DNA of 64,000 nt. It comes from Halobellus salinus. Its GTDB lineage: Archaea > Halobacteriota > Halobacteria > Halobacteriales > Haloferacaceae. The first letter of the stretch is position 1. Every line of letters begins with the position of its first letter. The notes below the pieces were generated by a model. The model was not told the origin of the DNA. It searched no databases and saw only the letters and a program-made list of their open reading frames with translations. The position numbers and the translations under genes are program-made. This document shows positions 15,275-24,535 of the stretch, piece by piece. The stretch lies in assembly GCF_014646875.1 (NCBI RefSeq), contig NZ_BMOC01000012.1, forward strand, positions 38,299 to 102,298, read 5' to 3'.

Positions 15275-16792
15275 TCACCCCTTGATGTTACACACCGGGA
15301 ACGTCCGCGCGACCGTGTCGCCGATTCCGAGCGCCTCCGACACCCGGACGACCTCGTCGACGTCTTTGTACACGCCGGGCGCCTCCTCGGCGACGGTCGC
15401 GCCCGACTGGGCCTTCACGTAGATCCCCTCGTGGTCCCGGAGTTCGTCCTGGACCGTCTCACCCCAAAACTCGTTTTTGGCCTGCGTCCGGCTCATGGTC
15501 CGGCCGGCACCGTGGGCGGTCGACCCGAACGCGACGTCCATCGAGTTGGCGCCGCCGCGGAGCACGTACGATCCTGCGCCCATACTCCCCGGGATGATCA
15601 CCGGCTGGCCCACGTCGCGGTAGGCGACGGGGACCTCCGGCCGGCCCGCGGGGAACGCACGGGTCGCGCCCTTCCGGTGGACGTAGAGTTCCCGCTCGGC
15701 GCGGTCGACGGCATCCGCCTCGGCGGCCGGCCGCCCGTCGGCGTCGACAGCGACCTCGTGGTTCTCCTTCTTGCCGATGTTGTGGGCGACGTCGTAGAGC
15801 AGGTCCATCTCCAGGTCCTCCCAGTCGGCGTCGAACACTCGCTCGAAGACCCGCCGGGTCCGGTGGGTGATCAACTGGCGGTTCACCCACGCGAAGTTGA
15901 TCGCCGCACACATCGCGCCGTAGTACGCCTCCGCCAACTCGGAACCCGCAGGCGCGGCCGCGAGTTCCTTGTCCGGGAGGTCTTCGAGCAGGTCGGCGTG
16001 TTCGCGCTCGATGTCCCGGAGGTAGTCCGAGCACACCTGGTGGCCGAGCCCTCGGGAGCCGCAGTGGATGAGCACGACGACCTGGTCGGGCTCCAGTCCG
16101 TATGCGTCAGCAACGTCCGGTCGGTAGATGTCGGTGACGCGCTGGACCTCCAGGAAGTGGTTGCCCGAGCCGAGGCTGCCGACCTGGTTGCGGCCGCGGT
16201 CCTTCGCTTTGTCCGAGACCGCATCGGCGTCGGCGTCGGGGCGCCGCCCGCCGTCCTCGCAGTGTTCGAGGTCCGCCCGGACCGCGTAGCCGTGCTCAAG
16301 CGCCCAGTCGACGCCGCGTTCGAGGATCGCCTCGACGGTGTCGCGGTCGGTTTCGACGATGCCGCCGCCGCCGAGTCCCGACGGGACGTTCGCGAAGAGC
16401 GCGTCGACGAGTTCGGCCTCTCGGCCCCGGAGGTCGTCGTAGGTCAGGTTCGTCCGGACCATTCGGACGCCGCAGTTGAGATCATAGCCCACCGCTCCCG
16501 GCGAGATACACCCGGTCTCGGCGTCAGTCGCCCCCACACCGCCGACCGGGAAGCCGTACCCCTGGTGGCCGTCGGGCATACACACCGCGGGCTCGGTGAT
16601 CCCCGGCAGGTGGGTCACGTTCCGCAGTTGCTGGAGCGTCTCGTCGTCGCCGATCTGTTCTAAGAGCTCCTCGCTGGCCAGCACCCGGGCAGCGACGCCC
16701 ATATCGCCCTCGCGAGGGATCTCCCAGACGTGCTCGCGAACTCGTTCGAGCCGGATCCCGTCGAACTCGCGAACCGCAGCGTCGTCGGTCAT
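15275..16792 (-). CDS. rtcB: RNA-splicing ligase RtcB
   Basis: A 505-residue GTP- and Mn-dependent RNA ligase that joins 2',3'-cyclic phosphate and 5'-OH ends, needed for tRNA exon joining in archaea. Family marks include DLNCGVRM (metal cysteine), SLGSGNHFLEV (metal histidine), IHCGSRGLGHQV, GSMGAGSYVLRG, the guanylylated histidine in GSTAHGAGRTMSR, and the terminal PVCNIKG. There is no intein. ATG 16792 is preferred to the GTG at 16804. The neighbouring genes are unrelated. Confidence 0.95.
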   Translation of the reverse strand: MTDDAAVREFDGIRLERVREHVWEIPREGDMGVAARVLASEELLEQIGDDETLQQLRNVTHLPGITEPAVCMPDGHQGYGFPVGGVGATDAETGCISPGAVGYDLNCGVRMVRTNLTYDDLRGREAELVDALFANVPSGLGGGGIVETDRDTVEAILERGVDWALEHGYAVRADLEHCEDGGRRPDADADAVSDKAKDRGRNQVGSLGSGNHFLEVQRVTDIYRPDVADAYGLEPDQVVVLIHCGSRGLGHQVCSDYLRDIEREHADLLEDLPDKELAAAPAGSELAEAYYGAMCAAINFAWVNRQLITHRTRRVFERVFDADWEDLEMDLLYDVAHNIGKKENHEVAVDADGRPAAEADAVDRAERELYVHRKGATRAFPAGRPEVPVAYRDVGQPVIIPGSMGAGSYVLRGGANSMDVAFGSTAHGAGRTMSRTQAKNEFWGETVQDELRDHEGIYVKAQSGATVAEEAPGVYKDVDEVVRVSEALGIGDTVARTFPVCNIKG

Positions 16793-16879
16793 GTCCGGAT
16801 CCACGTCGGGGTCGGAGGAAAGGGTTCCCTTCGCGGGTCGCGGTCGACACCGGGGACCGAAGCGGGAGCGACCCCGCGC

Positions 16880-17989
16880 TCACGCCGCCCGTTCGGACAC
16901 CCGATCGACCCACTCCGCTGCCGACTCGGTTCGGCCGCGGAGCCACGCGTCGACCGACCACTCGCCGGCGCCGGTCACGAGAAGCGCCGACGCCAGCCCG
17001 AACAGCGAGATGTGTGCGAGCACCGGGTCGTCGGGGAGCCCGAACAGGGTGGTGGTAAACAGCAGAAAGGCGACCGCGGAGGCGCCGCGGGTGAACGCAC
17101 CCAGAATTAGGAGCGTGCCGACCGCCGCCTCGGTGACCCCCGCGCCGACGACCCAGAGTTCGGGACTCACGGGGACGACGGCGGTCAGGTTGTATTTTGC
17201 AACCACCGCGGTCGCGTTGCCGGGGTTCATCAGTTTCTGCGTGATCCCCAAGTACACGAACGAGACCCCCAGTCCGACCCGGACGATCACGGGGACGAGC
17301 GCCCGGTAGGGATCTACCCGGTCGACGAACGGGACCGCCACCGCGCGGTAGAAGGGATCGATCCGCGAGTAGACCGTGTCGGCGTCGGCGAGCCGGGAAA
17401 CCACGTGGTCCGCGCTCGGCCGTCCCCCGCCGAGGAGTGCGATTGCGGCGAACGCGGGGACGTACTCGACGGCCAAGAGCAACGCCGGCTCGAACGCCAG
17501 CCCGCCGAGATACCCAACCAGCCCCACGAACGCGATGAGACGTGTCCCGAATCCGAAGAGCAGGAGAAAGCCGACTGCGATCCCGAACAGTCGGACGAAC
17601 GTGGGCGACGGAAGCGTCACCGCCGGCGAGAAGTAGTAGCCCGCAAACCCAGCCCCCACAAGGGGTAACCCCACGCTCAACCGGAGGAGCCACGGCAGCA
17701 GGTCGCGGTAGCCCGCCATCGTGTCGCGGAAGACCGCGAGGTCGCGCTGGAAGGGTCTGAGCCGGAGGTACACCGCCGCGACCGCAACGCCCCCGACGCC
17801 GCCGGCCGCGAGCAGCGCGATATTGAACGGGTTCGTCAGCGCCGTGCGAAGGAACTCCGCGACGGCCAGGGGGTCGCCGCCGGGCGTGACGTACCGGACG
17901 TGCGCAGCGGCTCGCCCGGCGAGGCTGAGCGTCACGAGGACGACCGCAAGCGCGACGACGACGCGTCTGTGGAGGGCCCGAATACACAT
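16880..17989 (-). CDS. DoxX-family membrane protein with signal peptide
   Basis: A 369-residue protein. An N-terminal signal segment is followed by an extracytoplasmic start (AHVRYVTPGGDP), then about nine membrane helices. The last third (about residues 225-350) is a DoxX domain, with GVSFVYLGITQKLMNP and the GAFTRGASAVAFLLFTTTL region. DoxX relatives include the thiosulfate:quinone oxidoreductase small subunit and many uncharacterised membrane proteins, so the enzymatic role is open. ATG 17989 is used; an upstream in-frame start at 18049 would add unlikely sequence before the signal peptide. Confidence 0.82.
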   Translation of the reverse strand: MCIRALHRRVVVALAVVLVTLSLAGRAAAHVRYVTPGGDPLAVAEFLRTALTNPFNIALLAAGGVGGVAVAAVYLRLRPFQRDLAVFRDTMAGYRDLLPWLLRLSVGLPLVGAGFAGYYFSPAVTLPSPTFVRLFGIAVGFLLLFGFGTRLIAFVGLVGYLGGLAFEPALLLAVEYVPAFAAIALLGGGRPSADHVVSRLADADTVYSRIDPFYRAVAVPFVDRVDPYRALVPVIVRVGLGVSFVYLGITQKLMNPGNATAVVAKYNLTAVVPVSPELWVVGAGVTEAAVGTLLILGAFTRGASAVAFLLFTTTLFGLPDDPVLAHISLFGLASALLVTGAGEWSVDAWLRGRTESAAEWVDRVSERAA

Positions 17990-18127
17990 ACTGATCCGTT
18001 CGTCCCCGGGGGTGAAAGAGACACCGACACACCGGAGGAGCCGGCCCACGGTCGGGTGCGGATACAGGGTCAGTGAACCGCCCCGGGGGAGAACCGACAG
18101 GGGACCGCCGCCACGCGCTCGAAGGGG

Positions 18128-18214
18128 GCGATCGACCTCGCCGTCACTCCTGGTAGGCGATCGACCTCGCCGTCACTCCTGGTAGGCGATCGACCTCGCC
18201 GTCACTCCTGGTAG
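18128..18214. repeat. 29-bp tandem triplication of a gene 3' end
   Basis: Three perfect copies of a 29-bp unit starting gcgatcgacctcgccg at 18128, 18157 and 18186. The third copy contains the stop codon and last codons (YQE-stop) of the DUF5799 gene. Each downstream copy repeats that stop and 16 bases of the 3' flank. Confidence 0.95.
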
Positions 18215-18648
18215 GCGATCCGGACCTGTTCCCACTTGTTCTTCGACGCGAGTTGGCTCTGGAGGGCGTCGGCGTACGCCTGGGTGAGTTCCTCCGCGGC
18301 GTTGACTCGGTCCTGATCCACGCCGCCACCGCCGCCCAATCCGAGCGCGCCTTTCAGAGAATCCACGATTCCACCGCCGCTCGAGCCGGGTTCGCCGCCG
18401 GATGCGCCCCCCATCTGCGACATCTGCGAGCGGACGTTCTCGAGTTCGGGCATGATCTGCGGGAGCTTTTCGGTGTCGGCGACGATCCGTGCTCGCTCGG
18501 GGTCGTCGGCGTGTTCGATGTCGAGTTCGGTTGCGGTCATGATCAGCCCCCACTCCTGGCTGCTGAACTCCGAACTCCGCACGCGGTCGTTGAACTCCCT
18601 GTCGACAGTCATCCGGTCTCCGACGATGCTGTCGGTCCAGTCGGTCAT
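18202..18648 (-). CDS. DUF5799 family protein (haloarchaea-specific)
   Basis: A 148-residue protein matching the haloarchaeal DUF5799 family by its opening TDWTDSIVGDRMTVDREF and the SSQEWGLIMTATELDIE segment. A helical first half is followed by a glycine-rich linker (about 75-103) and a C-terminal helix ending WEQVRIAYQE. The function is unknown. The 3' end lies inside a 29-bp tandem triplication whose extra copies follow the stop and so do not alter the protein. Confidence 0.9.
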   Translation of the reverse strand: MTDWTDSIVGDRMTVDREFNDRVRSSEFSSQEWGLIMTATELDIEHADDPERARIVADTEKLPQIMPELENVRSQMSQMGGASGGEPGSSGGGIVDSLKGALGLGGGGGVDQDRVNAAEELTQAYADALQSQLASKNKWEQVRIAYQE

Positions 18649-18737
18649 ACCGCCCGGTACGGCGGTCGCCGGCTTCAGCGTTTCCCCGGGCCTGGCGGCG
18701 CCGTATGGGAGCGAAACGCGGCCGAGCCACTACGGAA

Positions 18738-18750
18738 AGGAATTTTTGCC
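18738..18750 (+). promoter_or_regulatory. TATA-like box for the HAD phosphatase gene
   Basis: aggaatttttgcc is centred about 26 bases before ATG 18770. Confidence 0.45.
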
Positions 18751-18769
18751 TGCGAAAAGACTGCGGGAT

Positions 18770-20047
18770 ATGGACCGATACGACCTCCTCTACCGCCTCT
18801 ACGACGAGACGGAGACCGACACTCTCCGGGATCTTCGGGATTTCGTCGACCTCTTTCCGCCGGTCGATTCCCGGGTCGCACTCGAATACTGGGAGGACGC
18901 GAGTGACGAACTCGACGCGCGGAAACGCGAGATAGAGGGGGCGTACCCCCAGGTGGATATCCTCGCCGACATCGCCGCCCGCGCGACCAGAGAGCAGACG
19001 TTCACCGCCGTGGACCTCCACTCGAAGTACGGCCGTCGGGTCAACGCACTGGTACTCGATGTCGACGAGACGCTCCGGTCGGCCGGCCGGACCGACAACG
19101 AAATCCCCCGGGAGACGCTGCACCTCCTGACCGAACTCCACGAGTCGGGGCTCCCGATCGTGATCTGTACCGGCCAGACGCTCGAAAACGTTAAGGGGTT
19201 TATGATCCAGGGGCTGGGGACCGGACTCGTCCATTCCGGGTCCCTGAGCATTGTCTACGAGGCCGGGACGGGAGTGTTCACCCCCGGCCACGGATCGGAC
19301 ACCAAGCGACTCCTCTACGAGGGGGTAGACGAGTCGATCCGGTCGGTGTTCTCGCGGGTCCGATCGCGCGTGTTGACCGCCGCGCCGCCGGAGCTCCGGC
19401 AATGTGTCCACCTCCAAGGCAACGAGTTCAACGTGACGCTGAAACCCAACTTCGACGTCGGGAGCGACGCCGCCGAGCGGGTGATCGATCAAGGGCTTGT
19501 CTACCTCGTCGACCTCCTGGGCCGGGCGGTGGTCGAATCGCTGGACGTGGGCGGGGGTGACGGGGTCGACTCCACAACTGGCGGCGGCACCGACCGCGCT
19601 GCCGACTGGGCCCGGGCGTACTACGCCGACGCGGACCCCGAGATCGCGGCCGTCCTCGAGGGTGAGGCCGCGACCCCAGAGCGGGAGGTCGATGACGTCC
19701 CCGGAGCGGTCGGGGAGCGGTTCGACCGGATCGACGTGGCGTACTACCACGCCGACGCGGCGGAGATCGGGTCGCTCGACCTCGACAAACCAACCGGCGT
19801 CCGGGCCGCACTCGACGTGTTGGAGATCGACGATCCGTTCGTGGTGGTGATGGGCGACAGCAAGTCCGACCTCCGGGTGATGGAGTGGGCCGACCGGACC
19901 GACTCGGGGATCGCGGCCGCGCCGAGCCACGCTTCGGCGTCGGTACTCGACCACGTCCGCGCCACCGACGAGCTGGTGTACGACCCCGGCGACGCGGGGT
20001 CGGTGCTACGGATCGCGTCCGTGTTGAACCGGCTGGACGAGTGGTGA
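18770..20047 (+). CDS. HAD-superfamily hydrolase
   Basis: A 425-residue protein. An N-terminal ~95-residue helical region of unknown role precedes a HAD phosphatase core. Motif I is DVDETLR (about 96-102), motif II ICTGQTLENV, and motif IV GDSKSDLRVM. A large cap lies between motifs II and IV, with a poorly conserved glycine-rich loop (SLDVGGGDGVDSTTGGG). The cap position resembles Cof-type sugar phosphatases such as sucrose- or mannosyl-3-phosphoglycerate phosphatases. The substrate is unknown. The start at 18770 follows a TATA-like box; the longer open frame upstream overlaps the DUF5799 gene. Confidence 0.82.
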   Translation: MDRYDLLYRLYDETETDTLRDLRDFVDLFPPVDSRVALEYWEDASDELDARKREIEGAYPQVDILADIAARATREQTFTAVDLHSKYGRRVNALVLDVDETLRSAGRTDNEIPRETLHLLTELHESGLPIVICTGQTLENVKGFMIQGLGTGLVHSGSLSIVYEAGTGVFTPGHGSDTKRLLYEGVDESIRSVFSRVRSRVLTAAPPELRQCVHLQGNEFNVTLKPNFDVGSDAAERVIDQGLVYLVDLLGRAVVESLDVGGGDGVDSTTGGGTDRAADWARAYYADADPEIAAVLEGEAATPEREVDDVPGAVGERFDRIDVAYYHADAAEIGSLDLDKPTGVRAALDVLEIDDPFVVVMGDSKSDLRVMEWADRTDSGIAAAPSHASASVLDHVRATDELVYDPGDAGSVLRIASVLNRLDEW

Positions 20048-20058
20048 GGCAGTGTCCC

Positions 20059-20070
20059 GAACTATATCCG
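20059..20070 (+). promoter_or_regulatory. TATA box for the M28 peptidase gene
   Basis: gaactatatccg is centred 28 bases before ATG 20093. Confidence 0.6.
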
Positions 20071-20092
20071 ACTACCCGCACAAAACGGACCG

Positions 20093-21394
20093 ATGACCGA
20101 CTGGATCGGCGACACGTTCACGAGTTCGGCCGGATGGGACCACCTGGAGACGCTGGTCGACACCGATACCCGGATGGCGGGCACAGACGGGGAACGCCGC
20201 GCGGCGGAGGCGACGCGCGACGCGCTCACGGAGGTGGGTGCGCGAGACGCGCGGCTCGAGACCGTCCCGATACAGGGGTGGGAACGCGGGGGGTCCGCGA
20301 TCGACGCCGGCGACACCACGCAAGAGTGTATCGCACTCCCTCGGAGCCCCAGCGGCGAGACAACGGGGGAGTTGATCGACCTCGGACACGGGCTGCCCGC
20401 GGATTTCGACCGAGATCTGGCGGGAGCGGTCGTGATGACAGCCAGCGACGTGCCGGGGTGGTACGACCGATATCTCCACCGGCGGGAAAAGTACTACCGC
20501 GCGGTTGAGGCCGGCGCGGCGGCGTTCGTCTACGCCAACCACGTCGAGGGGTGCCTTCCGCCGACTGGCAGTGTCGGCACCGAGGCGTCGCCGATCGGCG
20601 ATATCCCCGCGGTCGGGGTCTCGAAGGAGGTCGGTGCGCGTCTCGCACGCCGGTTCGAGGGGGAGTCCGTGTCCGTTTCCGTCGATGCGAAGATCTCGGG
20701 GGCGACGAGCCAAAACGTCCACGCGGAGCTGGGACCGGACACCGACTCGGAGGTGCTGGTCACGAGTCACGTCGACGCACACGACATCGCCGAGGGGGCG
20801 GCGGACAACGGCGCAGGAACCGCTGCGGTCGTCGAGATCGCCCGGGCGCTCGCTCGGCGGGAGGCGGAGCTGGACACCCGCGTCCACGTCATCGTGTTCG
20901 GCGCCGAGGAGGTCGGCCTCGTGGGCTCCCGATACGACGCCGAACGGCGGGACCACGACGCGATCACCGCGGTCGTGAACAACGACGGGGTGGGACGCGC
21001 CCGGGACCTAGTGTGTGACACCCACGGGTTTGATGATCTCGCCGACGCCGCTGCCCGGGTTGCCGACCGGATGGACCACCCGATCGACACCCCGCCGGAA
21101 CTCGGCCCCCACAGCGACCACTGGCCGTACGTAACGTGGGGGGTGCCGGGGTATTTCGTTCGCTCCGACACCGGGAGCGCCGGCCGCGGGTGGGGGCACA
21201 CGTACGCCGATACCCTCGACAAACTCGACCCACGCGACCTCCGCGAGCAGGCGATCCTGCTGACCGAGCTGGTCGTCGAACTCGCGGCCGAGGACACGAC
21301 GGTCGCACACCGGTCGCCGGAGTCGATCGCCGACCAGTTGGAAGCCGAAGACCTCGCCGAGGGGATGCGGGTGATCGGCGACTGGCCGTACTGA
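20093..21394 (+). CDS. M28-family zinc peptidase
   Basis: A 433-residue aminopeptidase-like enzyme with a PA domain inserted at about residues 85-200. The five zinc-site elements of M28 are visible in order: SHVDAHD, ADNGAG, FGAEEVGL, NNDGVG and WGHTYADT. There is no signal peptide, so it is probably cytoplasmic. Such enzymes trim N-terminal residues from peptides. The next gene starts 77 bases downstream on the same strand but has its own TATA-like box. Confidence 0.88.
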   Translation: MTDWIGDTFTSSAGWDHLETLVDTDTRMAGTDGERRAAEATRDALTEVGARDARLETVPIQGWERGGSAIDAGDTTQECIALPRSPSGETTGELIDLGHGLPADFDRDLAGAVVMTASDVPGWYDRYLHRREKYYRAVEAGAAAFVYANHVEGCLPPTGSVGTEASPIGDIPAVGVSKEVGARLARRFEGESVSVSVDAKISGATSQNVHAELGPDTDSEVLVTSHVDAHDIAEGAADNGAGTAAVVEIARALARREAELDTRVHVIVFGAEEVGLVGSRYDAERRDHDAITAVVNNDGVGRARDLVCDTHGFDDLADAAARVADRMDHPIDTPPELGPHSDHWPYVTWGVPGYFVRSDTGSAGRGWGHTYADTLDKLDPRDLREQAILLTELVVELAAEDTTVAHRSPESIADQLEAEDLAEGMRVIGDWPY

Positions 21395-21471
21395 GCCGAC
21401 GGAGGTACCGACCCCGGGGGCCGGCCTCACGCCCTCCAAAGGTTTACCTCATATCGAGTAAAGCACTCCAC

Positions 21472-22713
21472 ATGGGCGTCGACTACGCCGACTTACACGA
21501 TCCGAACGCGGAGTACACGATGCGGGAGCTGTCCGCCGGCACGATGGGGGTCACGAACGACCGCGGCAGCGGTCGCGACGTGGCGATCACCGACGTCCAG
21601 ACCACGATGGTCGACGGCAACTTCCCGTGGACGTTGGTCCGCGTCTACACGGACGCCGGCGTCGTCGGGACGGGCGAGGCGTACTGGGGTGCGGGCGTCC
21701 CGGAGCTGATCCAGCGCATGAAGCCGATGGTCGTCGGGGAGAACCCCCTCGACATCGATCGGCTCTACGAGCACCTGATCCAGAAGATGTCGGGCGAGGG
21801 GTCGATCGAGGGTGTGACCGTCACCGCAATCTCGGGGATCGAGGTCGCACTCCACGACCTCGCGGGGAAGATCCTGGGCGTGCCCGCCTACCAGCTTTTG
21901 GGGGGGAAATACCGCGACGAGATGCGGGTGTACTGTGACTGCCACACCGCCGACGAGGCCGACCCCGACGCCTGCGCCGACGAGGCCGAACGGGTGGTCG
22001 AAGAGCTCGGCTACGACGCGCTGAAGTTCGACCTCGACGTGCCCTCCGGATTGGAAAAAGACCGCGCCAACCGCCACCTCCGGCCGGGCGAGATCCGGCA
22101 CAAAGCCGAGATCGTCGAGCGGGTGACAGAGCGCGTGAAGGATCGCGCCGACGTCGCGTTCGACTGTCACTGGACGTTCTCCGGGGGGAGCGCAAAGCGG
22201 CTCGCCGACGCGATCGAGGCGTACGACGTCTGGTGGCTGGAGGATCCCGTGCCGCCGGAGAACCTCGATGTCCAGGAAGAGGTCACGAAGTCGACCACTA
22301 CCCCGATTACGGTCGGGGAGAACCGCTACCGCGTCACCGAGGAGCGCCGGCTGATCGAGACCCAGGCGGTCGATATCATTGCACCCGACCTCCCGAAGGT
22401 CGGCGGGATGCGCGAGACCCGGAAGATCGCCGACGTCGCAAACCAGTACTACGTACCGGTCGCGATGCACAACGTCTCCTCGCCGGTGGCGACTTTGGCC
22501 GCTGCCCACGTCGGCGCCGCGATCCCGAACGCCCTGGCCGTCGAGTACCACTCCTACGAGTTGGGGTGGTGGGACGACCTCGTCGAGGAGACCGTCATCG
22601 AGGACGGCTACATCGAGATCCCCGAGGAGCCGGGACTCGGGGTGACCCTGGATATGGACGCCGTCGCGGAGCACATGGTCGACGGCGAGGAGTTGTTCGA
22701 CGAGGCTCGCTGA
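21472..22713 (+). CDS. xacD: Enolase-superfamily sugar-acid dehydratase (D-xylonate dehydratase-like)
   Basis: A 413-residue mandelate-racemase/muconate-lactonising type enzyme. YDALKFDLDVP carries the catalytic lysine, the metal ligands are in FDCHWTF, WLEDPVPP and VGENRY, and a histidine is in MHNVSSP. The opening GVDYADLHDPNAEYTMREL closely matches what I recall of Haloferax xylonate dehydratase (XacD), so dehydration of D-xylonate (or D-gluconate) to a 2-keto-3-deoxy acid is the best guess. The xylose-dehydrogenase-like enzyme is 15 kb away at 37076. A truncated transposase begins directly after its stop. TATA-like ggtttacc lies at 21441-21448. Confidence 0.82.
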   Translation: MGVDYADLHDPNAEYTMRELSAGTMGVTNDRGSGRDVAITDVQTTMVDGNFPWTLVRVYTDAGVVGTGEAYWGAGVPELIQRMKPMVVGENPLDIDRLYEHLIQKMSGEGSIEGVTVTAISGIEVALHDLAGKILGVPAYQLLGGKYRDEMRVYCDCHTADEADPDACADEAERVVEELGYDALKFDLDVPSGLEKDRANRHLRPGEIRHKAEIVERVTERVKDRADVAFDCHWTFSGGSAKRLADAIEAYDVWWLEDPVPPENLDVQEEVTKSTTTPITVGENRYRVTEERRLIETQAVDIIAPDLPKVGGMRETRKIADVANQYYVPVAMHNVSSPVATLAAAHVGAAIPNALAVEYHSYELGWWDDLVEETVIEDGYIEIPEEPGLGVTLDMDAVAEHMVDGEELFDEAR

Positions 22714-23645
22714 TCGAGGACCAGCAAGCCAGCACCAAACACGATGCGAATGGGAAAGGTGAGCCAATCGAATTAGAGAGCGAACAGAAAAAATGGATTC
22801 GTGGAGACAGGCAAGCCAGCAACTGGCTTGCCGAAGAGGTTCGACCGATATTCATCCATGACCGAGGCGCTGACTCATTTGCCTTCTGCCGTGAAGTGAC
22901 AGACGACTTGGACGCTGGGTTCATCGTCCGTGCGAATCAGAATCGCTGTATTCAGACGCCGTCCGGAACGGACGGGCGTCTGATTGACTGGAGTGAAGAT
23001 CTCCCCGAACACGGTCGCACATCTATCGAGATCGAACAGGGGAATGGAAGGAAAGCCCGAGAGGCTGAGCTGATCGTTAAAGCCGGCTCGTGTGAGCTGC
23101 TTCCACCGCAGAACGATCCAACTCACACCAATCCAGTCGAGGTAAACGTCGTGCGAATCGACGAACGCGGAGAGCAAGACGACCCGATTCAGTGGGTGTT
23201 ACTCACCACTGAATCGGTCGCTAGCTTCGGTGACTCGCTGAGTGTGGTAGAGTCCTACCGCGTTCGATGGACGATCGAAGACTGGCACAAGGTGTTGAAA
23301 ACTGGCTGCCGGATCGAGGAACGCCGGCTGGAAACGTGGGAACGGATGGAGGTTTTGTTGAGTGTCTATTCGGTGATTGCGTGGAAGGTGCTAGAGTTGC
23401 GAGAGCTTGCTCGGGGAGATATACACCGTTCACCGGAGGCTCTCTTGAGCGAGACTGAGCGGTCAATTCTGGAAATTCTGTTTCCAGAATTGACCGATAA
23501 TGAGGCTCAAGCGTACGCAATTGCGGTTGCGAAGATCGGTGGCTATCCTGACCGGAGCTCTGATCCACCGCCTGGTTGGGAAACGATGTGGAAAGGTCTC
23601 AAGAAAGTTCAGACCTGGGCGGAGGGATACGAACTGCACTCCTGA
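22714..23645 (+). pseudogene. 5'-truncated IS4-family (Tn5-type) transposase
   Basis: About 310 codons of a DDE transposase with no start. PIFIHDRGADSFAF carries the second catalytic aspartate, and YRVRWTIEDWHKVLKTG is the Y-(2)-R-(3)-E-(6)-K signature with the catalytic glutamate, followed by the helical C-terminus. This matches the Tn5/IS50 subgroup. The region with the first aspartate is gone, and the frame is fused directly behind the stop of the dehydratase gene, so the left half of the element was lost in a deletion. Lower GC than its neighbours supports foreign origin. Confidence 0.85.
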
Positions 23646-23933
23646 GACTTATAGGTAAGAGACAGCGCTAAAGCACGGGGCTTTCTCCTCAATTCTCCGT
23701 AAGCCGGATCAAACTCGTGAGGCGCAGCCTCACTGCGTTCGACTGAGCGAAGCGACGTCGAGTCAATAAATCTCCGAGTTGTGTTGTTCGATCCCACGTA
23801 ACCGGACCAGTCTCGGTGGAGGGACCCTGACGACGGTCAACTGAGCGGAGCGACGTCGTGTTCGTTGCGCTCCGCCGGGCCGGGCGAGGATCGAACCCAA
23901 ACTATACTGCCTCCAACGGCGAACCGTCGATCG
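23646..23933. other. Intergenic flank of the transposase remnant
   Basis: It contains a small hairpin (aaagc..ggcttt, about 23670-23688) that may be the surviving transposon end, and two imperfect copies of a gactgagcgaagcgacgtcg-like sequence about 100 bases apart (near 23740 and 23840). No gene is supported here. The promoter of the OsmC gene (actatactgcc, 23901-23911) lies at its right end. Confidence 0.4.
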
Positions 23934-24347
23934 ATGAGTAACTCCAAACTAACCCACTACGAAGTCAGTGCAACGCGTCGCAGCCCCCAACGGACGGAAG
24001 TCACGACCGAGGACGGCGAGTTCGTGGTCGGACACGACGTGAATCCCGTCGAGTACCTCCTCGGATCCCTCTTGGCCTGCATCAACTCGACTGCGACGAT
24101 GGTCGCCCGCGACATGGAGATCGATATCGAGTCCCTCGAAGCTACGATCGAGGGCGACGTGAACTACGCGACGTACCTGGGCAAGACCTCCGAGGACCGT
24201 CCCGGACTCCGGGGACTGGACGTGACGCTCTCGGTCGAGACGGCGAGCGACGCCGACCTCGATGCCTGGCTGTCGGCCGTTGAGGAACGGTGTCCGGTTT
24301 CCGACAACGTGACAAACGAGACGCACGTCGGCCTCACGCTCGAGTGA
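23934..24347 (+). CDS. OsmC-family peroxiredoxin
   Basis: A 137-residue OsmC/Ohr-type protein. The two redox cysteines lie in GSLLACINSTA and EERCPVSDNV, the expected positions. The family reduces organic hydroperoxides, or in some YhfA-like members has other thiol roles. ATG 23934 is chosen as the first methionine after a TATA-like box at 23901-23911. Neighbours on both sides are stress or redox genes. Confidence 0.88.
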   Translation: MSNSKLTHYEVSATRRSPQRTEVTTEDGEFVVGHDVNPVEYLLGSLLACINSTATMVARDMEIDIESLEATIEGDVNYATYLGKTSEDRPGLRGLDVTLSVETASDADLDAWLSAVEERCPVSDNVTNETHVGLTLE

Positions 24348-24535
24348 TCCGTCAGTGACTGACTGTGGCGGCCAGCCTCGAGAGGGCGGTCGCGAGGCCG
24401 CTGCCGCAAGTATCGCCCGTCAGGGCCGTCCGCCGACCCTGGATGGGCTCCACCAAACGCTCCCCGGATACGGCTTCGCCGACCGGGTCGCAGGATTCGA
24501 TAGGTCGGGCGGGTGAACTACCCGGTCTTCCCGAC

